From Dromiciops gliroides (Eukaryota > Chordata > Mammalia > Microbiotheria > Microbiotheriidae), in contig NC_057861.1 in assembly GCF_019393635.1 (NCBI RefSeq), positions 62,312,532 to 62,376,531 on the forward strand: a DNA stretch of 64,000 nucleotides, in the 5' to 3' direction. The notes beneath the pieces were generated by a model. The model was given only the letters and a program-made list of their open reading frames with translations, made no database searches and had not been told where the DNA came from. Of this stretch, positions 10,223 to 20,639 are shown in pieces (the first letter of the stretch is position 1; each line of letters starts with the position of its first letter). The position numbers and the translations under genes are program-made.

Positions 10223-10373
10223 GGGGACAGCTAGGTGGCACAATGGATAGAGCACTGGCCCTGGATTCAGGAGGACCTGAGTCCAAATCCGGCCTCAGAC
10301 ACTTAACACTTACTAGCTGTGTGACCTTGGGCAAGTCACTTAACCCCAATTGCCTCACCAAAAAAAAAAAAAA
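10223..10373 (+). mobile_element. WSINE1-type SINE
   Basis: Complete element with A13 tail, flanked by the exact duplication gagagtaatctga on both sides. Confidence 0.95.
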
Positions 10374-10374
10374 T

Positions 10375-11380
10375 AGAGAGAGAGTAATCTGAGTGAAGAC
10401 AGTATTGGTGCAGGGGGTGGAATTTGGAGGAAATCAGATACACCAAGAGGTAGAAGTAAGGAAAAACATTCCAGGAATGGGGAACAGCCAGTGCAAAGAC
10501 ACTGGATATGGACATTTCTCTTTCCCTAGCACCTCCTATTGCTGCTTCTGTCCCTTATTACTGCAGGTAGCTTTACATTCATTCCCTCTAATGGGGCCCT
10601 TATCCTCCTCACTTCAGCCCCATTCCCTCACTCACTGAGCTCCCATGCTCCTCATTGAACCACAGTCCCAACTCATCTGCAAAACATATGGGGAGGAGAA
10701 CATATCTTTGTGTGAAATCTGCAATAGGCTGACCTTGCAATGAATGTATCTCTGTCTTCTGACGTCTACTCCCACAATCCTTCAGTCTCCCCAATATTAC
10801 CATTGTATTTGTGAGTAAGAATTACTTCACAGCTCCTCTTCTCCACAATGCTTAATCTGGCACCTGCCCAACGGGGATCTCCCTACACCAACTTTAAGCA
10901 GAATGGGCTCCCATGCTGGCAGAAGCAACCCAAAGTTTCCTCCCACCCTCCCCACCTTTAAGTCAAGGTTGCAAGAAATGGTGGAGTGGTGGGTGGAGCC
11001 CAAGGCATGCCAATGCCACCCTGGGTTGCAAAATCCCAACTGGGAGGGCATGCCCAGGCGGCACCTATTCAATCTGTCCTTGGGGTATAAAGAGAACAGT
11101 TTTAGAAAACCCAGAACCTAACCTGGCAGAGGGTGGAACCTTCCTAGATTCCAGGTTTTTAGCAGGACTCCCCCCAAATCATGGTTCCAACTCCCGGCAG
11201 ACCCAAGTCACTCCAACTATTGTCTGGTCGGAACCAAACACTGAATGCCACACTCTGCCCTGGAACTGAGGGTCTAATACCATGATCTCAATCTCATTTG
11301 GCATCATTGACATTTGTTCTAATATCAAAGGATAAGAGATCTAGAGGTGGGAGAGATGTTTGACGTCATCTCGTCTAGGG
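10375..11380. other. mostly unassigned; L2 scrap at start
   Basis: 10400-10500 is L2-like (acattccaggaatggggaacagcc). 10500-11380 matches no family I know. It holds two p53-half-site-like sequences (aggcatgcca near 11004, gggcatgccc near 11046) too far apart to be a standard site, and a gggtataaaga sequence near 11083. No exon recognised. Confidence 0.4.
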
Positions 11381-11535
11381 CTTCTTAAACCTTTTCCACT
11401 CATGACCCCTTCTTGCCAGAGCAATTTTACGCGGCCCCGGTATATAGGTATAGAAAATAGGTACAAACCCAACATTTACTGCTAAATTTTTGTGCCCCCC
11501 ACATTCAGGCCCAGAGGGCCCAAAGATCAGCTTTT
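11380..11535 (+). mobile_element. hAT-like non-autonomous element, fragment
   Basis: Begins ggcttcttaaaccttttcc and resembles the short 'cttcttaaac' elements at 14943 and 53690. The right inverted end is lost or unrecognisable. Confidence 0.4.
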
Positions 11536-11821
11536 CTGACCAGGAGTCCAGCACTGTTTCCTCTAAGGTATCCTGGACAACTCATAAAGTATCAGAGTGG
11601 AGACTTGAACCCAGATTCAGGCAGTTCTGGGACTGACTTCTTCAGTCATAGACTTCCTCATGCAGGCCTGCACTCAAGCACACAGGTAAGCCACCACAGA
11701 GCAGATTGAGGCCTGGTGAGGGTAGCACCACCCACCAACCATCTAGTTGGGAATAGAGCACCCACCCACCCACCCAAGGAAGTGATTTGTCAATAATAGC
11801 AAATGATTAAGACTTAAGTGG

Positions 11822-11970
11822 GGGGCAGCTAGGTGGCACAGTGGATAAAGCACCAGCCCTGGATTCAAAAGGACCTGAGTTCAAATCCAGCCTCAGACAC
11901 TTGACACTTACTAGCTGTATGACCTTGGGCAAGTCACTTAACCCTCATTGCCCTGCCCCCCCCCCCAAAA
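11822..11970 (+). mobile_element. WSINE1-type SINE
   Basis: Complete element with a C-run before the A tail. Flanked by the duplication agacttaagtggg. Confidence 0.95.
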
Positions 11971-12049
11971 AGACTTAAGTGGGATCCAGGTGTTTACAAT
12001 TTAGGAGTTGATGAGATGAGATTTGGAGCTAGGAAGGGGAAGGGGAAGG

Positions 12050-12540
12050 GGAATGGACCAAGCATTTAAGTGCCTATTATGTGTCAGGTCACTATGTTAA
12101 ATGCTTTATAAATATTATCTCATTTGATTTTCATAATAACCCTGGGAGGTAGATGCTATTATTATATGAATTTTACAGTTGAGGAAACTGAGGCAGACAG
12201 AGGTTGAAATGACTTGCCTAGGGTCACAAGCTAGTAAGTATCTGAGGCTGGATCTGAACACAGGTCTCTCTGACTCATCATTCTATCCACTGAGCCATCC
12301 AAATGCCTCAAAAGCTCCACCTTCCCCCACCCCAGCTCCCCAGATTATTTAGTCCAAACTTCAGTCAGTCAGTAAGCATTTACTAAGTGCTTGAACCAAT
12401 GGGAAAAGCATTTATTAAGCACCTACTATGTGCCAAGCCCTGTGTTACACACTGGGTATAGTCCCTGGTCTCAGGGAGCTCACTCTTAGACTAGGAGAAA
12501 ACAGCAGCACATAAAACAGTACAGTTACACCTACATATGG
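12050..12540 (-). mobile_element. L2/MIR-type fragments
   Basis: 12055-12300 reads gcctattatgtgtcagg, tcataataaccctgggaggtag, actgaggcagacagagg, ending in a SINE-like catcattctatccactgagcc. 12400-12540 is L2-like (tattaagcacctactatgtgcc). Confidence 0.6.
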
Positions 12541-13860
12541 AACCATCCCACTTCCATTATTTTGTATGTTTCTCCAACTAACTAGTGCCCTAGTGCCCCA
12601 AGCTTCCAGAGCTCTCATGTTTTCCTAGGTCTTCCACTGTGGCATCTTGTTTTTAACTCCTTATTCCTGCTCACTCTCCTGGCTAGAATTTTGGTCATCT
12701 AGTGCTAAACTTGAGAAATAGATCAAGGAGTGGACAAAGATTGTGATCTATGCAAGTAGAGGGAATACCTAAACAGATGAAATTATGGGTGCTTGAAGTA
12801 TATTATTAAGCATTTATTAGATGCCCATAGTAGTCTTCGTACAATAATCCTATACTCTCTGATATGACATGGTTCTGTATACTTTAGTATAGTCATGGAA
12901 TTGATATTACATTCCATTCAATAAGTGTCAGATACCTGAGCTCCACTGACCATTAAAGTATGATTACATGTGCTCCATTTTACACACTAAACTTGATAAA
13001 CAGTTATTATCCTGCTTTACCTTTGTTAAGGTGAGTAAATATCTGTTCTGCATAAATGGTATCTTTCTCAAAAACTTTCAACTCAAGATTTGGATTTTAA
13101 TTGCTTCTAGTGTGGTATGCCAATTATTTTGGTGTATATTAGACACCTGAGCTCCACTGCTTGTAGCTGATTATTGACTTAAGAGGCTGAATATGTACAT
13201 CATTCTTGGCTAAAAAAAAAAAAAGGAAGAATAAAAGGAATGGGGACTCAGGGGAGTGAAAGATTATGGGAATGTGTTGGTACATTTGGATTCATGATCA
13301 GAGAACTTGTAATATAGATTATATACTCTATTAATATGATTCATGTAATATATCGTTATGTATATATGTATGTATATATATATATATATATGTTACCCTT
13401 CTATATCTAAAATGAGAAAAATAAAAATACCATCTGAAGAGGTGGAAAAGAGGAAAAAAAACAGTACAGTTACAGGGCAGATGGAAAGATTGGGTATAGT
13501 CAAGGCTCACATGGCAGGGACCTGGGGTCCTTCAGTTGTCATTCTACAGGGATTAGAAACAACATGGTGGTCTTCTACCATGTGGGAAGGAATAGAATTG
13601 GCAATTCCCATTTCCTCCAAGCTCAGTTGGGATGGGTTTTGGAAGGCCCTGGCTGCAGGCAGTAGGCAAAGAGGGAAGGAAAGAGAATAAAGGTATCCCT
13701 GGTGATATGGGGGGAGCGGGGGGGGGGGGGGGCGGTATTCCTGCCATTCTGTAATGAAGAGTGAATTGTAGCAGTCAGAGTTGAATTGACCCTGACAGAG
13801 ATTGATGAGGTGACAGCTGCTTCTCTCTCTGATTATTAATGAATGTGAACAATTCCTCTG
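12540..13860. other. AT-rich unassigned intergenic stretch
   Basis: No known family recognised. It contains a 15-bp direct repeat (acctgagctccactg) at 12934-12948 and 13145-13159, a (TA)n run at 13370-13391 and a G-run at 13719-13732. Open frames here are short and lack domains. Confidence 0.4.
13362..13391. repeat. (TA)n / (TATG)n microsatellite
   Basis: tatgtatgtata followed by about ten TA units. Confidence 0.85.
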
Positions 13861-14084
13861 GGTTTTGGTAGCCTGTATTTCTTTTTTGTACTATTTTAAA
13901 TGGATTTTAAAATATCACTATATACAAGACCCTAGAAAGTACATGAAGCAAAAGAGAGAGGAAAATGGCCACAGGCAGCTATGGAATGTATATAGCTCAA
14001 AGTCAAAGGGGGAAAAGGTAACAGAGAATGGTTTAGAGATGGTGTATTAGAGTTAGACGGAATACTGTCTTTTTGTTTGTTTGT

Positions 14085-14740
14085 TTGTTTCAGAATACTG
14101 TCTTAAGCCAAATCCAACCTCTATCTGCCAGGCATTGTGCTAAGTGCTAGGGGTACAAAGAAAGGCAAAAACAGTCCCTGGCCATGAGCAACTATAGTGT
14201 AATGGGGGAGACAACATGTAAATAACTGGGCACATACAAGGTATGTTTGTTGATTGAAATTATATATGGAATAGATGGAAGGTAGCCTTGGGGAAGGATC
14301 TTGCAGTTGGGGTGGGGAAGGACCAGAAAAGGCCCCCACTGGAAGGAAGGATTTGAGCTGAGTCTCAAAGTCCACTATGGATCCTAAGAGACAGAGGGGA
14401 AGAGAGAGGGTATTCAAGAGACAGCCAGCAATGGGGCTTAGATGATGCGTAAGAGTTAGGCAGAATACTCTCTTGAGCCAAATCCAACATCTATCTCTGT
14501 CAGGCATTGTGCTAAGTGATAGGGGTGCAAAGGAAAATATAAGACAGCCCCTGCCTTCAAAGAGCTCACGGTCCAAGATAACACATAAAGAGACACTGAG
14601 GAAGAGGGGAAAGAGGAAGGGGCAGCATGGTGAAACCCAGGAGAGCATCTGGGTGGAAAATGATGCCTTGGAATGGCTGCCCTGGGCTCCCTCCTTAAAC
14701 AGAGGATCTGGGAGGAGCTCTCCCCTATCCACCCCCTACC
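14085..14740 (-). mobile_element. two tandem L2-type fragments
   Basis: The phrase 'gaatactgtctt(a/g)agccaaatccaac..ctatct' and the following ggcattgtgctaagtg block occur twice (14094-14220 and 14464-14560), 370 bp apart. This is either a local duplication of an L2-containing segment or two nearby insertions. The first copy is preceded by a (GTTT)n run near 14073. Confidence 0.6.
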
Positions 14741-14749
14741 CTCCCCAGT

Positions 14750-14945
14750 GGCAGGGGATTCTGAGGAGGAGTGAGTTTCAGTGCTGATGTCATCCTGCGG
14801 GATGACGAGTTTCTGGAGTCCATGATGAAGAGCAGGAGAGCTGCCAGGTGGACAGCGATGAGCAATGGGGCAGAGTCAGGCTTAGTGGCCACTACAGCAC
14901 TGTGTTGGGAGAATTGGAATGACCCTTGTGTGTTGAGGCAGACTC
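14750..14945. other. unassigned sequence with CRE-like inverted repeat
   Basis: Open for about 60 codons on + from 14762, with a peptide containing ILRDDEFLESMMKSRRAA that I do not recognise as any family. It contains the inverted repeat gtcatcc-tgcg-ggatgac (14789-14806). No splice-site pair or start was convincing, so I do not call an exon. Confidence 0.3.
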
Positions 14946-15152
14946 TTTAGGCCTTAGAGCTCGGTTTCTTAACTTTGGGGGGATCCTGGACCTCTTTGGC
15001 AGTCAGTCTGATGAAGCCTACGAGCCCCTTCTTGGAATCATGTTGCTAAATGCACAAAATAAAACATATAGGATTACAAAGGAAACCATTTCTATCGAAA
15101 TAGTTAGCAAAATATTCTTTAAAAAACTAAGTTTACAGACCCCAGGTTAATA
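14943..15152 (+). mobile_element. hAT-like non-autonomous element
   Basis: Starts ggtttcttaactttgggggg and ends cagaccccaggttaataag, giving imperfect inverted ends. The middle has the aaaggaaaccatttctat segment shared with the elements near 18.6 and 30.8 kb. Confidence 0.5.
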
Positions 15153-15199
15153 AGTCACGCTGCCTTCAAGGATGAAGGGGGTTCTTGGGGTTACTGAGG

Positions 15200-15530
15200 T
15201 GAACCTGTGTGTGTGTGAATTGTGCTCCAGGTGAGAAGACGGTATGAGAGCAAAGGAAAGGCCCAGGAGTAGGAATGAGCCAGGCCTGTATGGGAATAGG
15301 AGGCCTGTTTAGTTTGGAGGAGTTTAGAGGGAGATGAGTCTGGTAAGGGAGGGTGAGATCAGATCTTGGAGAACCTCAAATGCCAGGCTGAGGAGATGGC
15401 ACTTAATCTGGGGGAGAGCCACGGAATGTGGGGGCTGAGAGGTGCCCAGAGCTGGCTTCTGGAGAGCTGAATTGGGTATCTTGGACAGGATGGAATGGAG
15501 TGGGAGGAAGGAGAGATTTTAACTGTGGAT
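15200..15530 (-). mobile_element. L2-like fragment
   Basis: Diverged L2-like words: ccaggagtaggaatgagcc, gtgagatcagatcttgg, aatgccaggctgaggag. Continuous open frames on the minus strand here are incidental. Confidence 0.4.
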
Positions 15531-15629
15531 GAGGTGCCGATGGGAGGCCATTGCCATCTCCCTGGCAGGAGGTCAGATATGCCCTCCCTTTGCCAGGGCC
15601 TCCTGGCCTTCTCCAGCCCGTTCTCCAGA

Positions 15630-15835
15630 AAGGAAAACATTTGGTGTGGTAGCGGGCACCGCCCGGCGGGCTGGGAGTTGAGCCAGGGCAGCCGCAATCA
15701 GGGCACAGCCGGGCTTCGTGGGAGAGAGAGCCGGAACGGGCAACCAGCCAGCCTGGGCCCTGGCATCGGCTGAATGGATGAGCGGTGCTGCCAAACCCGT
15801 TCTCGCCAACGGGCGGGCCTGGCACAGCTGCCTGC
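15630..15835. promoter_or_regulatory. isolated CpG-rich cluster, function unknown
   Basis: At least 15 CpGs in 200 bp (caccgcccggcgggc, gcagccgcaatc, cgggcttcg, gccggaacgggc) far from any recognised gene, including the inverted repeat cccgtt-ctcgcc-aacggg (15796-15813). Possibly a distal enhancer or an unrecognised first exon on either strand. Confidence 0.4.
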
Positions 15836-15993
15836 CTTGTTAACCCCTCAGGGGCACCAGGGCTCCAGCAGAGGCAAAAGAAGAGGTGAGGGTGGAGAAG
15901 GCTGATAAAGCAGTGATGCTGTTGGGGGTTAAGAGTCATTCCTAGCCCCAAATAAGCACTAGCTGTTCCACCAAACTTCCACTTCCTCCTCCT

Positions 15994-16035
15994 CATCCCC
16001 ATCCCCATCCCCATCCCCATCCCCATCCCCATCCC
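15994..16035 (-). repeat. (ATCCCC)n hexamer repeat
   Basis: Seven perfect ATCCCC units. On the minus strand it reads Met-Gly repeats, an artefactual protein start. Confidence 0.95.
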
Positions 16036-16124
16036 TCACCTCCACCCCAGGCCCAAGGATTTAACCCTTCACTACCAAGTGGGAAAACAAAAAATGCCAA
16101 GCCAAACAAAATAACAAAGAGCTA

Positions 16125-16450
16125 AGCCCTACTCTTAACTCTGCCACTGCCTGTCTTTGGGCATGTCCTTTCTCTTCTCAATTTCCTGTAAAATTAGTAG
16201 GCTAGTCTTGGCGATGTAGGAAGCTAAGACTCTCCCGTTCTGTTCAACTCTAACACTTTATGACTCCCCAGAACACTTTCATATCCATTATCTCCTTTGA
16301 TCCTCACACCAGCCCTATAAGGTTGGTAGACCAGGTGTTTATTATCCCCATTTTACAAGGAATGAAACTGAGGCTCAGAGAAGGGAAATAATTGGCTTGA
16401 AGTCATGTAGCAAGTTAGTTGACTTGTCCCAGCCTGAGTCCTGCCCCTCG
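16125..16450 (+). mobile_element. MIR and related SINE fragments
   Basis: ccactgcctgtctttgggc, cttctcaatttcctgtaaaa (MIR core), then cattatctcctttgatcctcac, cattttacaaggaatgaaactgagg, the common L2/MIR-associated block. Confidence 0.55.
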
Positions 16451-16960
16451 ACCCCAGGTTGACCCAGGGGGCAGCAGGTTGAAGAGTGGGGATGGTTCAC
16501 TGAAACTTGTTCCCAACCACTGGAGACTCAACTAAGAGCCCCAGTTTTGCAGAGAGGGGGTATAGGACTGCTTTGGTGTCTTTTTGTGGACCTCTCCCCA
16601 GTGCCCTGGCCTCTGGTGAACTCCAGGTACCTCACTCCCAGAGGCTAAGTCAGTAACAGTTGGAAGTTCTCCTGAGGGACCCCTTTCCTCCAAAACACCT
16701 TCCCTGTCCCAGCTAAGCCAGGTCTAGAAGGGGATAGACACCAATGCCCAACCCCACCTCCTTCCCTGGGGGTTCCCATCTTCTCTCTCTGCCCCCATCC
16801 ACTGGGAAACCCACAGAGCTGGGGGCCCCAGAGGTAAACATCGGGTCGTTAGGTCCTGGGAGTAAAACAGTAAAACAAACGATTTAATTGGTTCTCCAGG
16901 GATCCTGGGGGGATGTTAATGAGAATTATGGCTTTTCACTGATGAAAATTAGTCTGCAAA
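16450..16960. other. unassigned sequence, AT-rich at the end
   Basis: 16450-16850 is neutral unique sequence. 16863-16965 is an AT-rich run with forkhead-like (gtaaaacaaac) and homeodomain-like (tttaattgg, gttaatgag, aaaattag) words. It could be a conserved non-coding element, which needs alignment to test. Confidence 0.35.
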
Positions 16961-17697
16961 TCATAGGACCAGAGGGTGTCAAAGCTGGAAGGACCCTTGA
17001 AACATAAACACATAATATGCCAGAGTTGGAAGAGACTGTAGGATCTAGGGCATGGCGTGTCAGAACTAGAACTAGAACTAGCAGTTTTAGAGCCCAGAAC
17101 ATTGGCTATCAGAGCTGAGAGCACCCTTAGAATTCAGGATGTCAGCTGAGAACATCCCTCCTAGAGGCTGTCTGAATGTCAGAGGTGAAAGGGATTTAGG
17201 AACATGGAACATCAGAGCTGGAATGGACTTGGAGAACAAAATCCAGAACGTCAATGCAACGCTAAAAGGGACTTTAGGACCCAAAATGTCAGAGGAGGCA
17301 GACAGAACAGAGAATGCCAGAGCTAGAAAGCTTCTGGAAGATCAAAAATAGACCATAGGGGCAGCTAGGTGGCATAGTGGATAAAGCACCAGCCCTGGAT
17401 TCAGGAGTACCTGAGTTCAAATCCAGCCTCAAACACTTGACACTTACTAGCTGTGTGACCCTGGGCAAGTCACTTAACCCCCATTGCCCTGCAAAAAAAA
17501 AAAAAAAAAAAAAGACCATAAACCCTGAAGAGACTTTTAAACATAAAACCTAGAGCATGAGAACTGGAAGGCGGGTCTTAGAACATAAAAAGGCCCAGGC
17601 TGGAAAAAACTTTAGAACAAGGAATGCTAGAGCTAGAAGGAGGGTGTCTTGGAGCATACAAATGTCAGGACTGAACAGAGGATCTCAGAACACAAAA
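16961..17697 (+). repeat. degenerate minisatellite, ~36-bp unit, about 16 copies
   Basis: Repeated phrase of the form gaacata(g/a)aatgtcagagctgg followed by aagggac(t/c)tta, recurring about every 33-45 bp (for example near 17080, 17180, 17205, 17275, 17305, 17580, 17615, 17650). The array is split by a WSINE1 at 17358-17512. Smaller clusters of the same unit occur near 890, 1620, 8820, 54790 and 62600. Confidence 0.75.
17358..17512 (+). mobile_element. WSINE1-type SINE inside the minisatellite
   Basis: Complete element with about 21 A's, flanked by the duplication agaccata. It cuts the ~36-bp array in two. Confidence 0.95.
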
Positions 17698-17699
17698 TA

Positions 17700-18300
17700 A
17701 TAATAAAACTACCACTTAGATCGTGCCTACTATGTGCCAGGCATTGGTAATCTGCCCAAGATTGCATATCACGTCAATGGCAGAAGCAGGCCCAGAACCC
17801 AGATCTCCTGACTCCCGGCTGTTTCAGCCACTCTGCATTGTCTCTTAGGTTTAATTCAAGAGTATTAACTGAGCACCTACAACTCATCCTGCCTTGGGAG
17901 AGTTCCGAGGCTGGGCACGGAGACAAGATGCATGCCCATGGATCTATTAGGGGCAAGGTTGAATGGAGACTCCCAAGGGAATGGTACCGAGTCCAGAGTC
18001 TGGGGGCAGGAGGAGTTTTGAACCCCTAAGGGCTTAAGAGGCTGTGTGGAGGCTGGGCAGATGTAGAAAAGGGCATTGAGTATTCTAGGTGGGGCTGGAG
18101 ATAGGAGTGGATCTGTGTATGGGCACGTAGGCAGGCCCACATGCCATACTGCAAAGGGAAGGGAAGGAAAGGAGACCAGGAGGATCCTGGCTTGACAGAA
18201 TCGGGGAACCTATAAGGATGCAGAGAAAGATGAGGCTGGAGAGAGATGTTAGGGCCAGATGGAGGAATTCACCAGGGATGAGGACTTTCCCCTCCCTCTT
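17700..18300 (-). mobile_element. L2-like fragments and unassigned sequence
   Basis: 17700-17830 holds a short L2/MIR end (cctactatgtgccaggcattgg) and 17850-17900 gtattaactgagcacctac. The rest (17900-18300) is not assigned. Confidence 0.4.
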
Positions 18301-18309
18301 CAGGAGTTC

Positions 18310-18469
18310 TTTTTTTGATCTATTTATTTTTTTAGTGAGGCAATTGGGGTTAAGTGACTTGCCCAGGGTCACACAGCTAGTAAGTGCTATGTGTCTGAGG
18401 CTGGATTTGAACTCAGGTACTCCTGACTCCAGGGCCGGTGCTTTATCCACTTCGCCACCTAGCTGCCCC
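18310..18469 (-). mobile_element. WSINE1-type SINE
   Basis: Complete reverse copy with T-rich left edge, flanked by cttcaggagttctt on both sides. It inserted at the left end of a hAT-like element. Confidence 0.95.
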
Positions 18470-18745
18470 CTTCAGGAGTTCTTAATCTGGAGTCCATGGA
18501 CTTGGGTTTGTTTTTTTTAATATATGTTAAAATAAATATATATAAAATACAAATGTATAATTTCCATCTAGCTATCATTTAATATAAATATACAAAGATA
18601 ATTGTGCTTCAATATAACTGGTTTCCTTCATAATCCCAGTCATTTATTATATATTTCAAAATATTATTCTGCAGAGGCACCCATGGATTTCACTAGTCTG
18701 CCGAAGGGGTCCAATACAAAAAAGGTTAAGAACCCTTGATTGACA
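18470..18745 (+). mobile_element. hAT-like non-autonomous element
   Basis: Left end caggagttcttaatctgg and right end aaaggttaagaacccttg are imperfect inverted repeats of each other. The body includes gtttccttcataatcccag, and near 18685 agtctgccgaaggggtcc. The target duplication is no longer visible. Confidence 0.6.
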
Positions 18746-18999
18746 TACTCGCCTAGTTCAAATCAGTCTCCCAGGGTTCTCTTGCTGGGTAAAGAAATCA
18801 CTAAAGGACAGCCTGAGGGAAAGGGGAGTAGGAGGGGGAATAGATTTTGAATTATAGAATAAAAGAAAATCAGAGTTGAAAAGGCCCTTAGAACCCATCT
18901 AATGAGGACTTTCATTTCAAATATGAACAAGATGAGAACCAGAAAAAAAGAAGTGACTCGTCCAAGGTAATACAGCTAATATGTGATAAAGGAACTTGA

Positions 19000-19220
19000 A
19001 AACAATATTATGGAAAAATCTGTGCACATAGTGTCAGAAGATCCGGGTTTGTCTCTTGGGTGAGCCAAAGCCAGTCTGTCTCTTCCTCTCTGGGCTCAAG
19101 TTTCCTCATGTATAAAACTATAATAATAATAATAATGTATTATAATATTACAATAATAGTAATGCCTGCTTCCCTCACTGAGATTTCATGAGGATGAACA
19201 GAGAATGGATAGAAAAGATC
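19000..19220 (+). mobile_element. MIR-type SINE
   Basis: gatccgggtttgtctc, gctcaagtttcctcatgtataaaac, an internal (AAT)n run, then tgagatttcatgaggatgaac. Confidence 0.5.
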
Positions 19221-19229
19221 TTTGGAAAT

Positions 19230-19745
19230 TGAGGGGAGTGTTCATCCATTCAAGCAGTCCTTCATGGAGCATTTGCTCCTGGTGAGGCTTTGTGCTCAAC
19301 ACAAGGGTGATGGGGAGCCTTCTATCTAATTATGTGCACAAATAACTATGATGCAGAGGAAAATGGAAGAAGGGAAGACTTGAGGTCCAAAATACTATGT
19401 AAAATTAGAAGAGGAGATCTCTTTCAGGTAGGAGAATTGATGAAGGCTTCATGCACAAGGGGACACTCAAGCTAGGCCTTAAAGAAGGAGAAGGATTTCC
19501 ACAGGCAGAGATGAGGGTGCTTTCCAAGCATAGAGGATGAGCTTAATGAATGAAAACAGATTGGAGAAGACCAGGAAAGATCCACAGGGATCAAGTATAG
19601 GGAATATGGGAAGGGGAGTTCTATAAAATAAGGCTAGAATAGATAAGATAAAATTGGGTAGAACTGAATCCTAAAGGGCCTTAAATGACAAATAAAGGAA
19701 TTTACATATTATCATGGAGGTAGTGGGGAGTCACTGAACTCAGGA
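19230..19745 (-). mobile_element. L2-type LINE fragment
   Basis: gaggctttgtgctcaac, acactcaagctaggccttaaag, aatcctaaagggccttaaatgac, tcatggaggtagtggggagtcac: reverse-strand L2 order. Confidence 0.65.
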
Positions 19746-19821
19746 AGATAGACTTGGCTGTCTACAAAGGTCTGTAGATACTTTTCAGTATTCCCTGTCT
19801 AGACTTCCTCTCCAACCTAAT

Positions 19822-19823
<2 letters not shown>

Positions 19824-19852
<29 letters not shown>

Positions 19853-19853
19853 A
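19824..19853 (+). repeat. (AC)n microsatellite
   Basis: About 14 perfect AC units. Confidence 0.95.
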
Positions 19854-19891
19854 GACTAAGAGATCTGGACTTGAAATCAGAAGACCTGAGT

Positions 19892-20135
19892 TTAAATGGA
19901 AAGGAGCAATATACCCTAGTTGATAAAGAGCTGGTCTCAGAGGCAGGAAGATCTGAATTCAAATCTTGCCTCTGACACACAGTGACTATATGACCTTGGG
20001 CAAGTCACCTAAACTCTCATTGCCATAGGCAACTCTCCAAGACTAAAAATTTGAGTAGGTGCCAGGCTGCATTAGTAGAGAGAGTTTCATTACTAGGATT
20101 TCCCTATACCAGTGAAATCTCAGGTCATGTGAAAA
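19892..20135 (+). mobile_element. third tRNA-derived marsupial SINE type
   Basis: tRNA-like head (agttgataaagagctgg, gaattcaaatcttgcc) followed by a distinct body (taggcaactctccaagac, ggctgcattagtagagagag, tccctataccagtgaaatc) and an A9 tail. It differs from both WSINE1 and Mar1 downstream of the tRNA part. Confidence 0.6.
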
Positions 20136-20239
20136 AAAAAACAACCACCAACATCAAGGATAATAATGATTGTACTTCCTACCTTACAGGTTTTCATAAG
20201 GCAAATTATTTCTAAACCTTCAAGGACTAGACTGATGAT

Positions 20240-20400
20240 GCAAAGGCTCCCAAAGCAACATCATGGGTGGAGAGCTGGCTCTGGAGTCAGAAAAATGTGG
20301 GTTCAAGTCCCTTCTCTGACCTGTACTGGCTCTGTGACCCGGGGCAAGTCATTCTTCACTTGTTTGAGTAGATGGAGTTTCTTCACCAGCAGTTCTTTAT
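20240..20400 (+). mobile_element. MIR-type SINE
   Basis: gctggctctggagtcagaaaaatg, gttcaagtcccttctctgacc, ggctctgtgacccggggcaag. Confidence 0.6.
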
Positions 20401-20416
20401 ACTAGTAGAATAATTG

Positions 20417-20530
20417 CTTATGAGAAGAAAGGAAAGAAGAAAAAAGGGAGGGAGGAAAGAAAAGAAAAGAAGGAAAGGAAGGAAGGAAAAGAGCGAGAGC
20501 GAGAGCGAGAAAGGAAAAGAAAAGAAAGAG
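20417..20530 (+). repeat. polypurine GAAA/GGAA tract
   Basis: Nearly pure A/G over about 110 bp, including gagcgagagcgagagcgag. Confidence 0.9.
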
Positions 20531-20639
20531 ATAGTGGGTTTCCAAAAAGGTGTGTTTGATACTTCAGGGCAAAATTTGGCAACTCACAGGAAAAATAGAG
20601 AATGGTAGAGGGAGACTCAAAATCAGAACATGAGGACTG

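Noticed and set aside
11000-11056. p53 response element
   Set aside because: Two half-site-like decamers exist (aggcatgcca, gggcatgccc) but about 34 bp apart, beyond the accepted spacer.
15403-16032. 209-residue minus-strand frame starting with Met-Gly repeats
   Set aside because: The start is the ATCCCC hexamer repeat and the rest lacks a domain.
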